This document shows, one piece after another, positions 37,341 through 48,831 of a DNA stretch of 57,500 bases; position 1 is the stretch's first letter, and the number at the start of each line of letters is the position of its first letter. The stretch is from Cryptomeria japonica. Its lineage: Eukaryota; Streptophyta; Pinopsida; Cupressales; Cupressaceae. A program made the position numbers and the translations under genes. Location: positions 1 to 57,500 of the forward strand of contig NW_026729165.1 in assembly GCF_030272615.1 (NCBI RefSeq), in the 5' to 3' direction. Under the pieces are notes generated by a model that was not told the DNA's origin, did not search any database, and was given only the letters and a program-made list of their open reading frames with translations.

Positions 37341-40300
37341 GTTATGAGCTTGTCGCAGTGTGTACTTAGCAAACCGCGACCCACGTGCGAATCCACCCCG
37401 GCCACCCACCCCCGTCGAGGTGCACACCCTCCCTCGCGAAGTGCGCCCCGTTCGCCAAGTGTGAGCCCTGCCCGGGTGCGCGCACCTTGCTAGGGCGTCG
37501 GGTGTGCACCCGGCCCGGCCTACGTGCGTGCACCTGGAGGGGGCGTCGTGTGCGTGCAGTGTCCCGTCTGCAACGCGGTGCCCACACACCACCTCGGGCG
37601 CAACGACCTGCGCTCACATGTGGGCCGAGTGCACCTTGGTGCATGTTCGGGGCGCCTCGGGTGCACGCTCGATCTTGCCCCGGTGCACCAAGGCGCTCGG
37701 TTTGCCCCGGGTGCGCACTTGGTGCAAGGTGGGCACCCAAAATAGGGATCAAGCACCAAAACACAAGTTTCGGGATGCAAAATGGGACCCAAGGACCACA
37801 AATGCGTTCCAAGACCCATGATGGGTCCACGAGAACAAAAATGTGTTCCGAGACTTAATAAACAAATATTGGGTTTTAGGAGAAGAAACATGCTCTGATG
37901 CCCAAAACGAGAATCGACCCCGAAAAGGCCACAGGCCAAAAGTGGGATGCGAGACAAAAAAAAATGGGACCCGAGGACCAAAATTGGGTTCCCAGGTCGA
38001 AGACAGGGCAACCGGACAAGAAACGACCTCTAAGGCTCGAAATGAGTCCCGACGACTAAAACTTGACAAGAAGCACCCATCAGGCACCCAACTCGACACC
38101 CATGGGATGCCGACCCACCCGGGCTTCCACCTAGCACACCTTGGCACCCACCCACCCTCGCACCCAACCTCGCACCCAACTTAGCACCTTTGAACCCACA
38201 TTGGCACTCACCCTGACCCTGGCACCTTGGAACCCACATTGGCACTCACCTTGACCCTGGCACCCACCTTTGCACTCACCTTGGGACCCACCCTGGCTCC
38301 CACCTCGGCACCCACCCAGACACCCACCTTGGTTCCTTGGCACCCACCTTGGATCCTTGGCACCCACCCCGACACCCACCTTGGCACGCAACTTGGCTAC
38401 TTGCCACCCACCTTGGCTCCTTGACGCCCACCCCGACAACCACCCCGTGACCTACCCTGGCTAGGGTTGGTGCACACCCACCCTGGTGCCCACCTTGGCA
38501 CCCACCCTATGACCCACCTTGGCACGCACCTTAGTACCCACCCCGTTACCCACCCTAGGACCCACCCCGTGACCCACCTTGGCCAGGGTGGGTGCCTTGG
38601 TGCGCACAACTTGCCTGGGCTGCACACCAGGGCGGGCTCAAGATGGCACCCGCGTTCCGTTTTTTTCACTATCTTTCAAAACGGAAATTTTAAAATCTCA
38701 TTTTTTTCTTTTTTTTGCCTTTTCTGGAAATTAGTGAAGGCAGCGCATCAAAGGTGCGCAATGCTGGTGCGAACCCGGGAGCGCTCCGATGTGTGCTCCA
38801 AGGTGCGGCGTGCACGAAGTCCGAGCCCGGTTTGCCCCGGGTGCGCACCTCGCGTGCACCTTCGCCGGGGTGAGCACCTTGGCTGGGTTGCGCGCCCTGG
38901 TGCGTACCAAGGAGCGCTCTGAAGTGTGCTCCAAGGTGCGGCGTGCACGAAGTCGGAGCCCGGTTTGCCCCGGGTGTGCACCTCGGGTGCGCACCTCGCG
39001 TGCACCTTCGCTGCGGTGGGCACCTTGGCTGGGTTGCGCGCCTTGGTGGGCACCATGCAGTGCACGAAGTCGGAGCCCGGTTTGCCCCGGGCGCGCACCT
39101 CCGCCAGGGTGGGCACCTTGGTGCGCACAACTTGCCTGGGCTGCGCATCAGGAAGGGCTCAAGATGGCACCCGCGTTCCGTTTTTTTCACTATCTTTCAG
39201 AACGGAAATTTTAAAATATCGTTTTTTTTTGCCTTTTCTGGAAATTAGTGAAGGCAGCGCATCAAAGGTGCGCAACGCTGGTGCGAACCTGGGAGCGCTC
39301 CGATGTGTGCTCCAAGGTGCGGCGTGCACGAAGTCGGAGCCCGGTTTGCCTCGGGTGCGCCCTGGTGGGCACCATGGTGCGCACCAAGGAGCGCTCCGAA
39401 GTGTGCTCCAAGGTGCGGCCTGCACGAAGTCGGAGCCCGGTTTGCCCCGGGTGTGCACCTCGGGTGGGCACCTTGGTGCGCATGCCTTGCCTGGGCTGCG
39501 CACCAGGGCGGGCTCAAGATGGCACCCGCGTTCCTTTTTTTTCACTATCTTTCAAAACGGAAATTTTAAAATCTCATTTTTTTTTGCCTTTTTCTGGAAA
39601 TTAGTGAAGGCAGCGCATCAAAGGTGCGCACCTCGCTGCCCACCACGGTGCGCAACGCCGGTGGGCACCCGGGAGTGCTTCGAAGTGTGCTCCAAGGTGC
39701 TGCGTGCACGTTGTCGGAGCCCGGTTTGCCCCGGGTGCGCACCTCGCGTGCACCTTCGTCGGGGTGGGCACCTTGGCTTGGTTTGCCCCGGCTGCGCTCC
39801 GAAGCGGGGTTATTGGAGCGCCGCCTCTTTTTTTGTCGGAGCGTTTGGTGGGGTTTCTCGCATTGGCTCTTCCGAGGCCCGGTTGCCACCCTGGCGCGCA
39901 CGAAGTCGGAAGTAGGGTTAATTGCCCGGGTGCGCACCTTTGCCAGGGTGGCACCTTACCTGGGCTGCGCACCAGGGCGGGCTCAAGATGGCACGCGCGT
40001 TCCGTTTTTTTCACTATCTTTCAAAACGGAAATTTTAAAATCTCCTTTTTTTTTTGCCTTTTCTGGAAATTAGTGAAGGCAGCGCATCAAAGGTGCGCAC
40101 CTCGCTGCCCACCTTGGTGTGCTCTGAGGTGCGCACCCGGGAGCGCTACGAAGTGTGCTCCAAGGTGCGGCGTGCACGTTGTCGGAGCCCGGTTTGCCCC
40201 GGGTGCGCACCTCGCCTGCACCTTGGCCGGGGTGGGCACCTTGGCTGGGTTTGCCCAGGGTGCGCTCCGAAGCGGGGTTACTGGAGCGCCCCCTCTTTTT

Positions 40301-43300
40301 TTGTCAGAGAGTTTGGTGGGGTTTCTCGCATTGGCTCTTCCCAGGCCCGGTTGTTGGGTGCGCTCCCACCCTGGCGCGCGCGAAGTTGGAAGTTGGGTTA
40401 ATTGCCCGGGCGCGCACCTTCGCCAGGGTGGGCACCTTGGTGCGCAAACCTTGGCTGGGCTGCGCACCAGGGCGGGCTCAAGATGGCACCAGCATTCCCT
40501 TTTTCTCACTATCTTTCAAAACGGAAATTTTAAAATCTCGTTTTTTTTTTGCCTTTTATGGAAATTAGTGAAGGCATCGCATCAAAGGTGCGCACCTCGC
40601 TGCCCACCTTGGTGTGCTCCGAGGTGCCCACCACGGTGCGCAACGCCGGTGCGAACCCGGGAGCGCCCCGATGTGTGCTCCAAGGTGCGGCGTGCACGAA
40701 GTCGGACCCCGGTTTGCCCCGGGTGCGCACCTCGCGTGCACCTTGGTGCGCACACCTTGGCTGGGTTGCGCGGCCTGGTGGGCACCATGGTGCGCACCAA
40801 GGAGCGCTCCGAAGTGTGCTCCAAGGTGCGGCGTGCACGAAGTCGGAGCCCGGTTTGCCCCGGGTGCGCACCTTCGCCGCGGTGGGCACCATGGCGTGCA
40901 CGAAGTCGGAGCCCGGTTTGCCCCGGGTGCGCACCTCGCGTGCACCTTCGCCGGGGTGGGCACCTCGGCTGGGTTGCGCGCCCTGGTGCGCACCAAGGAG
41001 CGCTCTGAAGTGTGCTCCAAGGTGCGGCGTGCACGAAGTCGGAGCCCGGTTTGCCCCGGGTGTGCACCTCGCGTGCACCTTCGCTGCGGTGGGCACCTTG
41101 GCTGGGTTGCGCGCCTTGGTGGGCACCATGCAGTGCACGAAGTCGGAGCCCGGTTTGCCCCGGGCGCGCACCTCCGCCAGGGTGGGCACCTTGGTGCGCA
41201 CAACTTGCCTGGGCTGCGCACCAGGAAGGGCTCAAGATGGCACCCGCGTTCCGTTTTTTTCACTATCTTTCAGAACGGAAATTTTAAAATATCGTTTTTT
41301 TTTGCCTTTTCTGGAAATTAGTGAAGGCAGCGCATCAAAGGTGCGCAACGCTGGTGCGAACCTGGGAGCGCTCCGATGTGTGCTCCAAGGTGCGGCGTGC
41401 ACGAAGTCGGACCCCGGTTTGCCCCGGGTGCGCACCTCGCGTGCACCTTGGTGCGCACACCTTGGCTGGGTTGCGCGCCCTGGTGGGCACCATGGTGCGC
41501 ACCAAGGAGCGCTCCGAAGTGTGCTCCAAGGTGCGGCGTGCACGAAGTCGGAGCCCGGTTTGCCCCGGGTGCGCACCTCGCGTGCACCTTCGCCGCGGTG
41601 GGCACCATGGCGTGCACGAAGTCGGAGCCCGGTTTGCCCCGGGTGCGCACCTCGCGTGCACCTTCGCCGGGGTGGGCACCTTAGTGTGCAGACCTTGGCT
41701 GGGTTGCGCGCCCTGGTGGGCACCATGGTGCGCACCAAGGAGCGCTCCGAAGTGTGCTCCAAGGTGCGGCCTGCACGAAGTCGGAGCCCGGTTTGCCCCG
41801 GGTGTGCACCTCGGGTGGGCACCTTGGTGCGCATGCCTTGCCTGGGCTGCGCACCAGGGCGGGCTCAAGATGGCACCCGCGTTCCTTTTTTTTCACTATC
41901 TTTCAAAACGGAAATTTTAAAATCTCATTTTTTTTTGCCTTTTTCTGGAAATTAGTGAAGGCAGCGCATCAAAGGTGCGCACCTCGCTGCCCACCACGGT
42001 GCGCAACGCCGGTGGGCACCCGGGAGTGCTTCGAAGTGTGCTCCAAGGTGCTGCGTGCACGTTGTCGGAGCCCGGTTTGCCCCGGGTGCGCACCTCGCGT
42101 GCACCTTCGTCGGGGTGGGCACCTTGGCTGGGTTTGCCCCGGCTGCGCTCCGAAGCGGGGTTATTGGAGCGCCGCCTCTTTTTTTGTCGGAGCGTTTGGT
42201 GGGGTTTCTCGCATTGGCTCTTCCGAGGCCCGGTTGCCACCCTGGCGCGCACGAAGTCGGAAGTAGGGTTAATTGCCCGGGTGCGCACCTTTGCCAGGGT
42301 GGGCACCTTACCTGGGCTGCGCACCAGGGCGGGCTCAAGATGGCACGCGCGTTCCGTTTTTTTCACTATCTTTCAAAACGGAAATTTTAAAATCTCCTTT
42401 TTTTTTTGCCTTTTCTGGAAATTAGTGAAGGCAGCGCATCAAAGGTGCGCACCTCGCTGCCCACCTTGGTGTGCTCTGAGGTGCGCACCCGGGAGCGCTA
42501 CGAAGTGTGCTCCAAGGTGCGGCGTGCACGTTGTCGGAGCCCGGTTTGCCCCGGGTGCGCACCTCGCCTGCACCTTGGCCGGGGTGGGCACCTTGGCTGG
42601 GTTTGCCCAGGGTGCGCTCCGAAGCGGGGTTACTGGAGCGCCCCCTCTTTTTTTGTCAGAGCGTTTGGTGGGGTTTCTCGCATTGGCTCTTCCCAGGCCC
42701 GGTTGTTGGGTGCGCTCCCACCCTGGCGCGCGCGAAGTTGGAAGTTGGGTTAATTGCCCGGGCGCGCACCTTCGCCAGGGTGGGCACCTTGGTGCGCACA
42801 CCTTGGCTGGGCTGCGCACCAGGGCGGGCTCAAGATGGCACCAGCATTCCCTTTTTCTCACTATCTTTCAAAACGGAAATTTTAAAATCTCGTTTTTTTT
42901 TTGCCTTTTATGGAAATTAGTGAAGGCATCGCATCAAAGGTGCGCACCTCGCTGCCCACCTTGGTGTGCTCCGAGGTGCCCACCACGGTGCGCAACGCCG
43001 GTGCGAACCCGGGAGCGCCCCGATGTGTGCTCCAAGGTGCGGCGTGCACGAAGTCGGACCCCGGTTTGCCCCGGGTGCGCACCTCGCGTGCACCTTGGTG
43101 CGCACACCTTGGCTGGGTTGCGCGGCCTGGTGGGCACCATGGTGCGCACCAAGGAGCGCTCCGAAGTGTGCTCCAAGGTGCGGCGTGCACGAAGTCGGAG
43201 CCCGGTTTGCCCCGGGTACGCACCTCGCGTGCACCTTCGCCGGGGTGGGCACCTCGGCTGGGTTGCGCGCCCTGGTGCGCACCAAGGAGCGCTCCGAAGT

Positions 43301-45132
43301 GTGCTCCAAGGTGCGGCGTGCACGAAGTCGGAGCCCGGTTTGCCCCGGGTGCGCACCTTCGCCGCGGTGCGCACCATGGCGTGCACGAAGTCGGAGCCCG
43401 GTTTGCCCCGGGTGCGCACCTCGCGTGCACCTTCGGCGGGGTTGCGCGCCCTGGTGGGCACCATGGTGCGCACCAAGGAGCGCTCCGAAGTGTGCTCCAA
43501 GGTGCGGCGTGCACGAAGTCGGAGCCCGGTTTGCCCCGGGTGCGCACCTCGCGTGCACCTTCGGCGGGGTTGCGCGCCCTGGTGGGCACCATGGTGCGCA
43601 CCAAGGAGCGCTCCGAAGTGTGCTCCAAGGTGCGGCGTGCACGAAGTCGGAGCCCGGTTTGCCCCGGGTGCGCACCTCGCGTGCACCTTCGCCGCGGTGG
43701 GCACCATGGCGTGCACGAAGTCGGAGCCCGGTTTGCCCCGGGTGCGCACCTCGCGTGCACCTTCGCCGGGGTGGGCACCTCGGCTGGGTTGCGCGCCCTG
43801 GTGCGCACCAAGGAGCGCTCCGAAGTGTGCTCCAAGGTGCGGCGTGCACGAAGTCGGAGCCCGGTTTGCCCCGGGTGCGCACCTCGCGTGCACCTTCGCC
43901 AGGGTGGGCACCTCGGTGCGCACACCTTCTCAATGTTTTCTTGCCTTTTCTGGAAATTGGTGAAGGCAGCGCATCAAAGGTGCGCACCTCGGTGTGCTCC
44001 GAGGTGCGAACCCGAGAGCGCTCCGAGGTGCCCACGAAGTCGAAAGTCGGGTTAATTGCATTGTTTTCCCCGGGTGCGCTCCGAGGTGCGCAACATCGGC
44101 GCACACCAAGGAGGGCTCCGAAGTGTGCTCCAAGGTGCGCACGATGGCGTGCACCTCTGGTGCGCACGATTCGGAGCTCGGTTTGACCGGGGTGCGCACA
44201 CCTTGGCTGGGTTGCGCACCTTTTGTGCGCTCCAAGGTGCGCACGAAGTCGGAGCTCGGTTTGCCCCGGGTGCGCACCTTCGCCAGGGTGCGCACCTTGA
44301 TGCGCACGCCTTGGCTGGGCTGCGCACCTTGGTGGGCGCCATGGTGCGCACCTTTCGTGCGCTCCAAGGTGCGCACGAAGTCGGAGCTCGGTTTGCCCCG
44401 GGTGCGCACCTTGGTGGGCGCCATGGTGCACTCCGAGGTGCCCAAGATTGGTGCGCACCAAGGAGCGCTCCGAAGTGCGCTCCAAGGTGCGCGCGAAGTC
44501 GAAAGTTGGGTTAATTGTCCGGTTTGCCTCGGGTGCGCACCTTGCGTGCACCTTCGCCAGGGTGGGCGCCTTGGTGCGCACACCTTGGCTGGGCTGCGCA
44601 CACCTTGGCACCCGCGTTTCCTTCATTTTAAATTTTTTTTTTTTACAATCTCTCAAGTGGGAAATTCTATAATCTCAACTTTTTTTGCCTTTTCAGGAAA
44701 CTTTTGAATGGAGCGCATCATTGGTGCGCTCCGAAGTGTGCTCCAAAGCTCTCTCCAGCTGCGTGCACCTGCCCCGGCCGCGCACCCGGCCCCGCCCAGC
44801 TTCGCTCACCTGTCCCGGGCGTCTGGTGCGGAACCTTAGAGTAAGAAACATCACCGTGCACCTTGGCCAACGTGCGCGACTCGACCGAGCGCGCACTGGC
44901 CGAGGTGCACACCGATTTCACCTGGGTGCGCGCGCAGCACCTCGGGCGCACCGGGGTGCGCGCACAACGCCCGGGTTGCACCGTGGCCTGTGTGCTCGGG
45001 GCGCCTCGGGTGCGCGCTCGGTGTCGCCCCCGCGCGCGCGGTAGTGCGGGCAGCGCACCCCGGCCCGGCCCGGCCCCGACGAGAACGCAAACGGGCAAAA
45101 GGTTTATTCAAATAGCATTGCGACGCCCGGCG

Positions 45133-45145
45133 AAAAACTAAAAAA
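45133..45145 (-). terminator. Polymerase III terminator of 5S copy 6
   Basis: Same T6-AG-T5 on the minus strand, abutting the 5S 3' end. Confidence 0.9.
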
Positions 45146-45263
45146 GGGTGCAACACCGGGACTTCCCGGGAGGTCACCCATCCCAGTACTACTCCGGCCC
45201 AAGCGCGCTTAACTGCGGAGTTCTGATGGGATCCGGTGCACTAACGCTGGTATGATCGCACCC
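45146..45263 (-). rRNA. 5S rRNA: 5S ribosomal RNA gene (copy 6, nearest the promoter field)
   Basis: I see no difference from copy 1. This copy lies about 2.7 kb from the first polymerase I-type promoter motif (47974), which faces the other way. Confidence 0.97.
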
Positions 45264-46515
45264 GTTATGAGCTTGTCGCAGTGTGTACTTAGCAAACCGC
45301 GACCCACGTGCGAATCCACCCCGGCCACCCACCCCCGTCGAGGTGCACACCCTCCCTCGCGAAGTGCGCCCCGTTCGCCAAGTGTGAGCCCTGCCCGGGT
45401 GCGCGCACCTTGCTAGGGCGTCGGGTGTGCACCCGGCCCGGCCTACGTGCGTGCACCTGGAGGGGGCGTCGTGTGCGTGCAGTGTCCCGTCTGCAACGCG
45501 GTGCCCACACACCACCTCGGGCGCAACGACCTGCGCTCACATGTGGGCCGTGTGCACCTTGGTGCATGTTCGGGGCGCCTCGGGTGCACGCTCGATCTTG
45601 CCCCGGTGCACCAAGGCGCTCGGTTTGCCCCGGGTGCGCACTTGGTGCAAGGTGGGCACCCAAAATAGGGATCAAGCACCAAAACACAAGTTTCGGGATG
45701 CAAAATGGGACCCAAGGACCACAAATGCGTTCCAAGACCCATGATGGGTCCACGAGAACAAAAATGTGTTCCGAGACTTAATAAACAAATATTGGGTTTT
45801 AGGAGAAGAAACATGCTCTGATGCCCAAAACGAGAATCGACCCCGAAAAGGCCACAGGCCAAAAGTGGGATGCGAGACAAAAAAAAATGGGACCCGAGGA
45901 CCAAAATTGGGTTCCCAGGTCGAAGACAGGGCAACCGGACAAGAAACGACCTCTAAGGCTCGAAATGAGTCCCGACGACTAAAACTTGACAAGAAGCACC
46001 CATCAGGCACCCAACTCGACACCCATGGGATGCCGACCCACCCGGGCTTCCACCTAGCACACCTTGGCACCCACCCACCCTCGCACCCAACCTCGCACCC
46101 AACTTAGCACCTTTGAACCCACATTGGCACTCACCCTGACCCTGGCACCTTGGAACCCACATTGGCACTCACCTTGACCCTGGCACCCACCTTTGCACTC
46201 ACCTTGGGACCCACCCTGGCTCCCACCTCGGCACCCACCCAGACACCCACCTTGGTTCCTTGGCACCCACCTTGGATCCTTGGCACCCACCCCGACACCC
46301 ACCTTGGCACGCAACTTGGCTACTTGCCACCCACCTTGGCTCGTTGACGCCCACCCCGACAACCACCCCGTGACCTACCCTGGCTAGGGTTGGTGCACAC
46401 CCACCCTGGTGCCCACCTTGGCACCCACCCTATGACCCACCTTGGCACGCACCTTAGTACCCACCCCGTTACCCACCCTAGGACCCACCCCGTGACCCAC
46501 CTTGGCCAGGGTGGG

Positions 46516-47700
46516 TGCACCCACCCTGGTGCCCACCTTGGCACCCACCCATCCTAGCACCCAGCCTGTGACCGGGCTTGGAACCCAACCTTGCACCCGC
46601 ACCCGTCTTGGCCAGTGTGGGTGCGCACCCATCCTGGCACCCACGTTGTGACACACCCTTTAACCCACGCACCCTAGCACCCACGTTGGCACCCACCTTG
46701 GAACCCAACCTAGCAACTTGGCACCCACCCCGTGACCCACCTTGGCATCCACCATAGCAGTCGCCGACTTGGCACCCACCTCGGCACCCACCTTGACACT
46801 TGTGGACCCACCTTGCCACTCACCCTAGCATCGACCCATCCTAGCACCCACCCTGGCACCTTTGCACCCTAGCACTCACCCATCCTAGCACCTAACCTGT
46901 GACCCACCTTGACACTCACCCTCGCACCCACCTTGGAACCCAACCTAGCACCCACCCACCCTGACACCAACCCTAGCACCTACCCACCCTTGCACCCACC
47001 CTGTGACCCATCTTGGCACCCACCCATCCTACCACTCAACCTATCACCCACCTTCTCACCCACCTTGGCATCCACCTTAGCACCCACCCACACTGGCACC
47101 TTGGCACCCACCTCGGGCAAGGTGGGTGCACACCCACCCTGGCACCCAATTTAGAACCCACCGAGCATGTTACCCACCTTGGCACCCACATTGCAGCCCA
47201 CCCTAGTACCCACCCTATGACCCACATTGGCATCCACACCCTAGCACCCAGGCACCTCGACACCCGCCTTGACACCCACCCTAGCACTGAACCTGTGACC
47301 CACCTTGGAACTCACCCTAGAACCCACCCACCCTGTGAACCACCTTGGCATCCACCTTAGCACCCACCCACCTTGGCACCCACTCTAGCACTCACCCATC
47401 CTAACACCCAACTTGTTACCCACCTTGGCACCCGCCCTCGCGTCCACCTTGAAACCCACCCTAGCACCCACCCACGCAGGAGCCCACCTTGGCACCCAAC
47501 CTAACACCCACGCATCCTGGCACCCAACTTGTGACCCACCTTGGAACCCACCCTAGTACCCACCTTTGAACCCACTATATCACCAACCCACCTTGGCACC
47601 CACCCTATGACCCTCTTTGGAATCCACCCTAGCACGCACCCACCCTGGCACCCACCATGGAGCGCACCCTAGCACCCACCCACCTCGGCACGCACCTCAA
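46516..47700. repeat. Extended C-rich minisatellite beyond the array edge
   Basis: Continues the CCACCTTGGCACC repeat of unit 6 without the usual return to GGTGCGCACC modules. Variants CCACCCTAGCACC and CATCCTAGCACC dominate, in looser higher-order groups of about 60-100 bp. It is more degenerate than the array copies. No gene is seen. Confidence 0.85.
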
Positions 47701-47895
47701 CACCCACCTTGGTGTGCGCACTGCGCCAACCTCTCAAAGACCCTATGTGGTGCGCTCCAAAGTGTACACCTTTGGTGCGCTCCAAGGTGCGCACCTTTGG
47801 TGCACACCGAGGTGCACACCAAAGTGTGCACCGAGGTGAGCACCAAAGTGCACTCCAGGGTGCACACCAAGGCGTGCACCTTTGGTGCGGTCAAT
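47701..47895. repeat. GTGCACC-type repeats with a truncated promoter module
   Basis: 47713-47745 matches the 3' end of the promoter modules (TGTGCGCACTGCGCCAACC followed by TCAAAGACCCT) but has no TATATAGGGG before it, so it is a truncated module. It is followed by alternating TGCGCTCCAAGGTGCGCACC and CCGAGGTGCACACC motifs. A segment at about 47847-47910 reappears between promoters 2 and 3. Confidence 0.75.
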
Positions 47896-47973
47896 GCAAA
47901 CGAATTCGGAAGTTGGGGTCGATGTCCTAATCGCTGCTGCAGACTACACGTATGAGAATCGGACAAATAGCTT

Positions 47974-47983
47974 TATATAGGGG
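47974..47983 (+). promoter_or_regulatory. Polymerase I-type promoter motif 1
   Basis: TATATAGGGG preceded by GAATCGGACAAATAGCTT. It has one extra T before the motif compared with the other copies. Transcription is expected to begin around the last A. GGGGAG at the start can pair with CTCCCC about 20 nt on. Confidence 0.75.
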
Positions 47984-48130
47984 AGGTGTTGCGTTTGATG
48001 GGTCGACTCCCCTGGTTGTGTGCACTGCACCAACTTCAAAGACCCTGTCTTGTTTAAGAAGTCAAAAGTTGGGGTGGATGTCCTAATCATTGCTGCAGTC
48101 TACGCATGTATGAGAATCAGACAAATAGCT

Positions 48131-48140
48131 TATATAGGGG
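48131..48140 (+). promoter_or_regulatory. Polymerase I-type promoter motif 2
   Basis: TATATAGGGG preceded by GAATCAGACAAATAGCT, 157 bp after motif 1. GGGGAG/CTCCCC pairing potential is kept. Confidence 0.75.
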
Positions 48141-48350
48141 AGGTGTTGCATTCGGTGGGTTGACTCCCCTGGTTGTGCGCACTGCGCCAACCTCAAAGAC
48201 CCCGCATAGCAGAAGAAGTCGGAAGTCGGATTTTGGTGAGCACCAAGGCGTGCACCTTTGGTGCGGTCAACGCAGACGAATTCAGAAGTTGGGGTGGATG
48301 TCCTAATCGTTGTTGCAGGCTACACATGTATGAGAATCAGACAAATAGCT

Positions 48351-48360
48351 TATATAGGGG
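48351..48360 (+). promoter_or_regulatory. Polymerase I-type promoter motif 3
   Basis: TATATAGGGG, 220 bp after motif 2. The downstream arm is CTCCCT, so the start-site stem shortens to five pairs. Confidence 0.72.
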
Positions 48361-48507
48361 AGGTGTTGGGTTTGATGGGTCAACTCCCTTGGTTGTGCGC
48401 ATTACGCCAACCTCAAAGACCTTGTTTTCGTTAAGAAGTCAAAAGTTGGGGTCAATGTCCTAATGGCTCCTGCAGGCTACACATGTATGAGAATCGGACA
48501 AATAGCT

Positions 48508-48517
48508 TATATAGGGG
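48508..48517 (+). promoter_or_regulatory. Polymerase I-type promoter motif 4
   Basis: TATATAGGGG in a 157-bp module, preceded by GAATCGGACAAATAGCT; the downstream GTCGACTCCCC is intact. Confidence 0.75.
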
Positions 48518-48664
48518 AGGTGTTGGGTTTGATGGGTCGACTCCCCTGGTTGTGCGCATTACGTCAACCTCAAAGACCTTGTTTTCGTTAAGAAGTCAAA
48601 AGTTGGGGTCGATGTCCTAATTGCTCCTGTAGACTACACATGTATGAGAATCAGACAAATAGCT

Positions 48665-48674
48665 TATATAGGGG
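48665..48674 (+). promoter_or_regulatory. Polymerase I-type promoter motif 5
   Basis: TATATAGGGG in a 157-bp module; the downstream element reads GTTGACTCCCC, keeping the CTCCCC arm. Confidence 0.75.
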
Positions 48675-48821
48675 AGGTGTTGGGTTTGATGGGTTGACTC
48701 CCCTAGTTGTTCGCATTACACCAACCTCAAAGACCTTGTTTTCGTTTAGAAGCCGAAAGTTGGGGTCGATGTCCTAATTGCTCCTGCAGGCTACGCATGT
48801 ATGAGAATCAGACAAATAGCT

Positions 48822-48831
48822 TATATAGGGG
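48822..48831 (+). promoter_or_regulatory. Polymerase I-type promoter motif 6
   Basis: TATATAGGGG, the last of the 157-bp series, 869 bp before motif 7. The 38/52-bp satellite occupies most of that gap. Confidence 0.75.

Larger units (their letters stand above)
31692..39592. repeat. 7.9-kb spacer unit, copy 5 (22-bp deletion)
   Basis: Copy of 7,901 bp, with its 5S gene at 37223-37340. It has G to C at 31845. It also lacks 22 bp present at this point in all other copies; the junction is near 36665, where GTGGGC runs directly into TGGGCTGCGC. The lost segment ends in GGC and is preceded by GGC, so the deletion has 3-bp microhomology, consistent with slippage between repeats. Confidence 0.96.
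1..46515. repeat. Tandem array of a 7,923-bp 5S-containing spacer unit (5.9 copies)
   Basis: The same sequence recurs head to tail with a period of 7,923, 7,923, 7,923, 7,922 and 7,901 bp. Copies start at 1, 7924, 15847, 23770, 31692 and 39593; the start point is conventional, set 3 bp before the GGAAATTAGTGAAGGC motif. The window opens inside the array, so more copies may lie to the left. On the right, copy 6 stops matching at about 46515, inside the C-rich minisatellite. I found only nine base substitutions and two indels between copies, so amplification or homogenisation is recent. Each copy carries one complete 5S rRNA gene on the minus strand and no recognisable protein gene. Known biology: rDNA spacers evolve by unequal exchange. 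Inference: this is part of a linked 5S-35S rDNA intergenic spacer. Confidence 0.97.
39593..46515. repeat. 7.9-kb spacer unit, copy 6, truncated at its right end
   Basis: Matches copy 1 at offset +39592 from its start to about 46515, equivalent to unit position 6923, with its 5S gene at 45146-45263. Substitutions seen are G to A at 44103 (CpG), A to T at 45551 and C to G at 46343. The match ends where the other copies leave the C-rich minisatellite for GGTGCGCACC modules; here the minisatellite continues instead. The last roughly 1 kb of the unit is absent, so this is the promoter-proximal edge of the array. Confidence 0.95.

Noticed and set aside
1-46515. Centromeric or transposon-derived satellite
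   Set aside because: No inverted terminal repeats, target-site duplications or transposase fragments are seen, and a functional-looking 5S gene in each unit fits rDNA spacer better.
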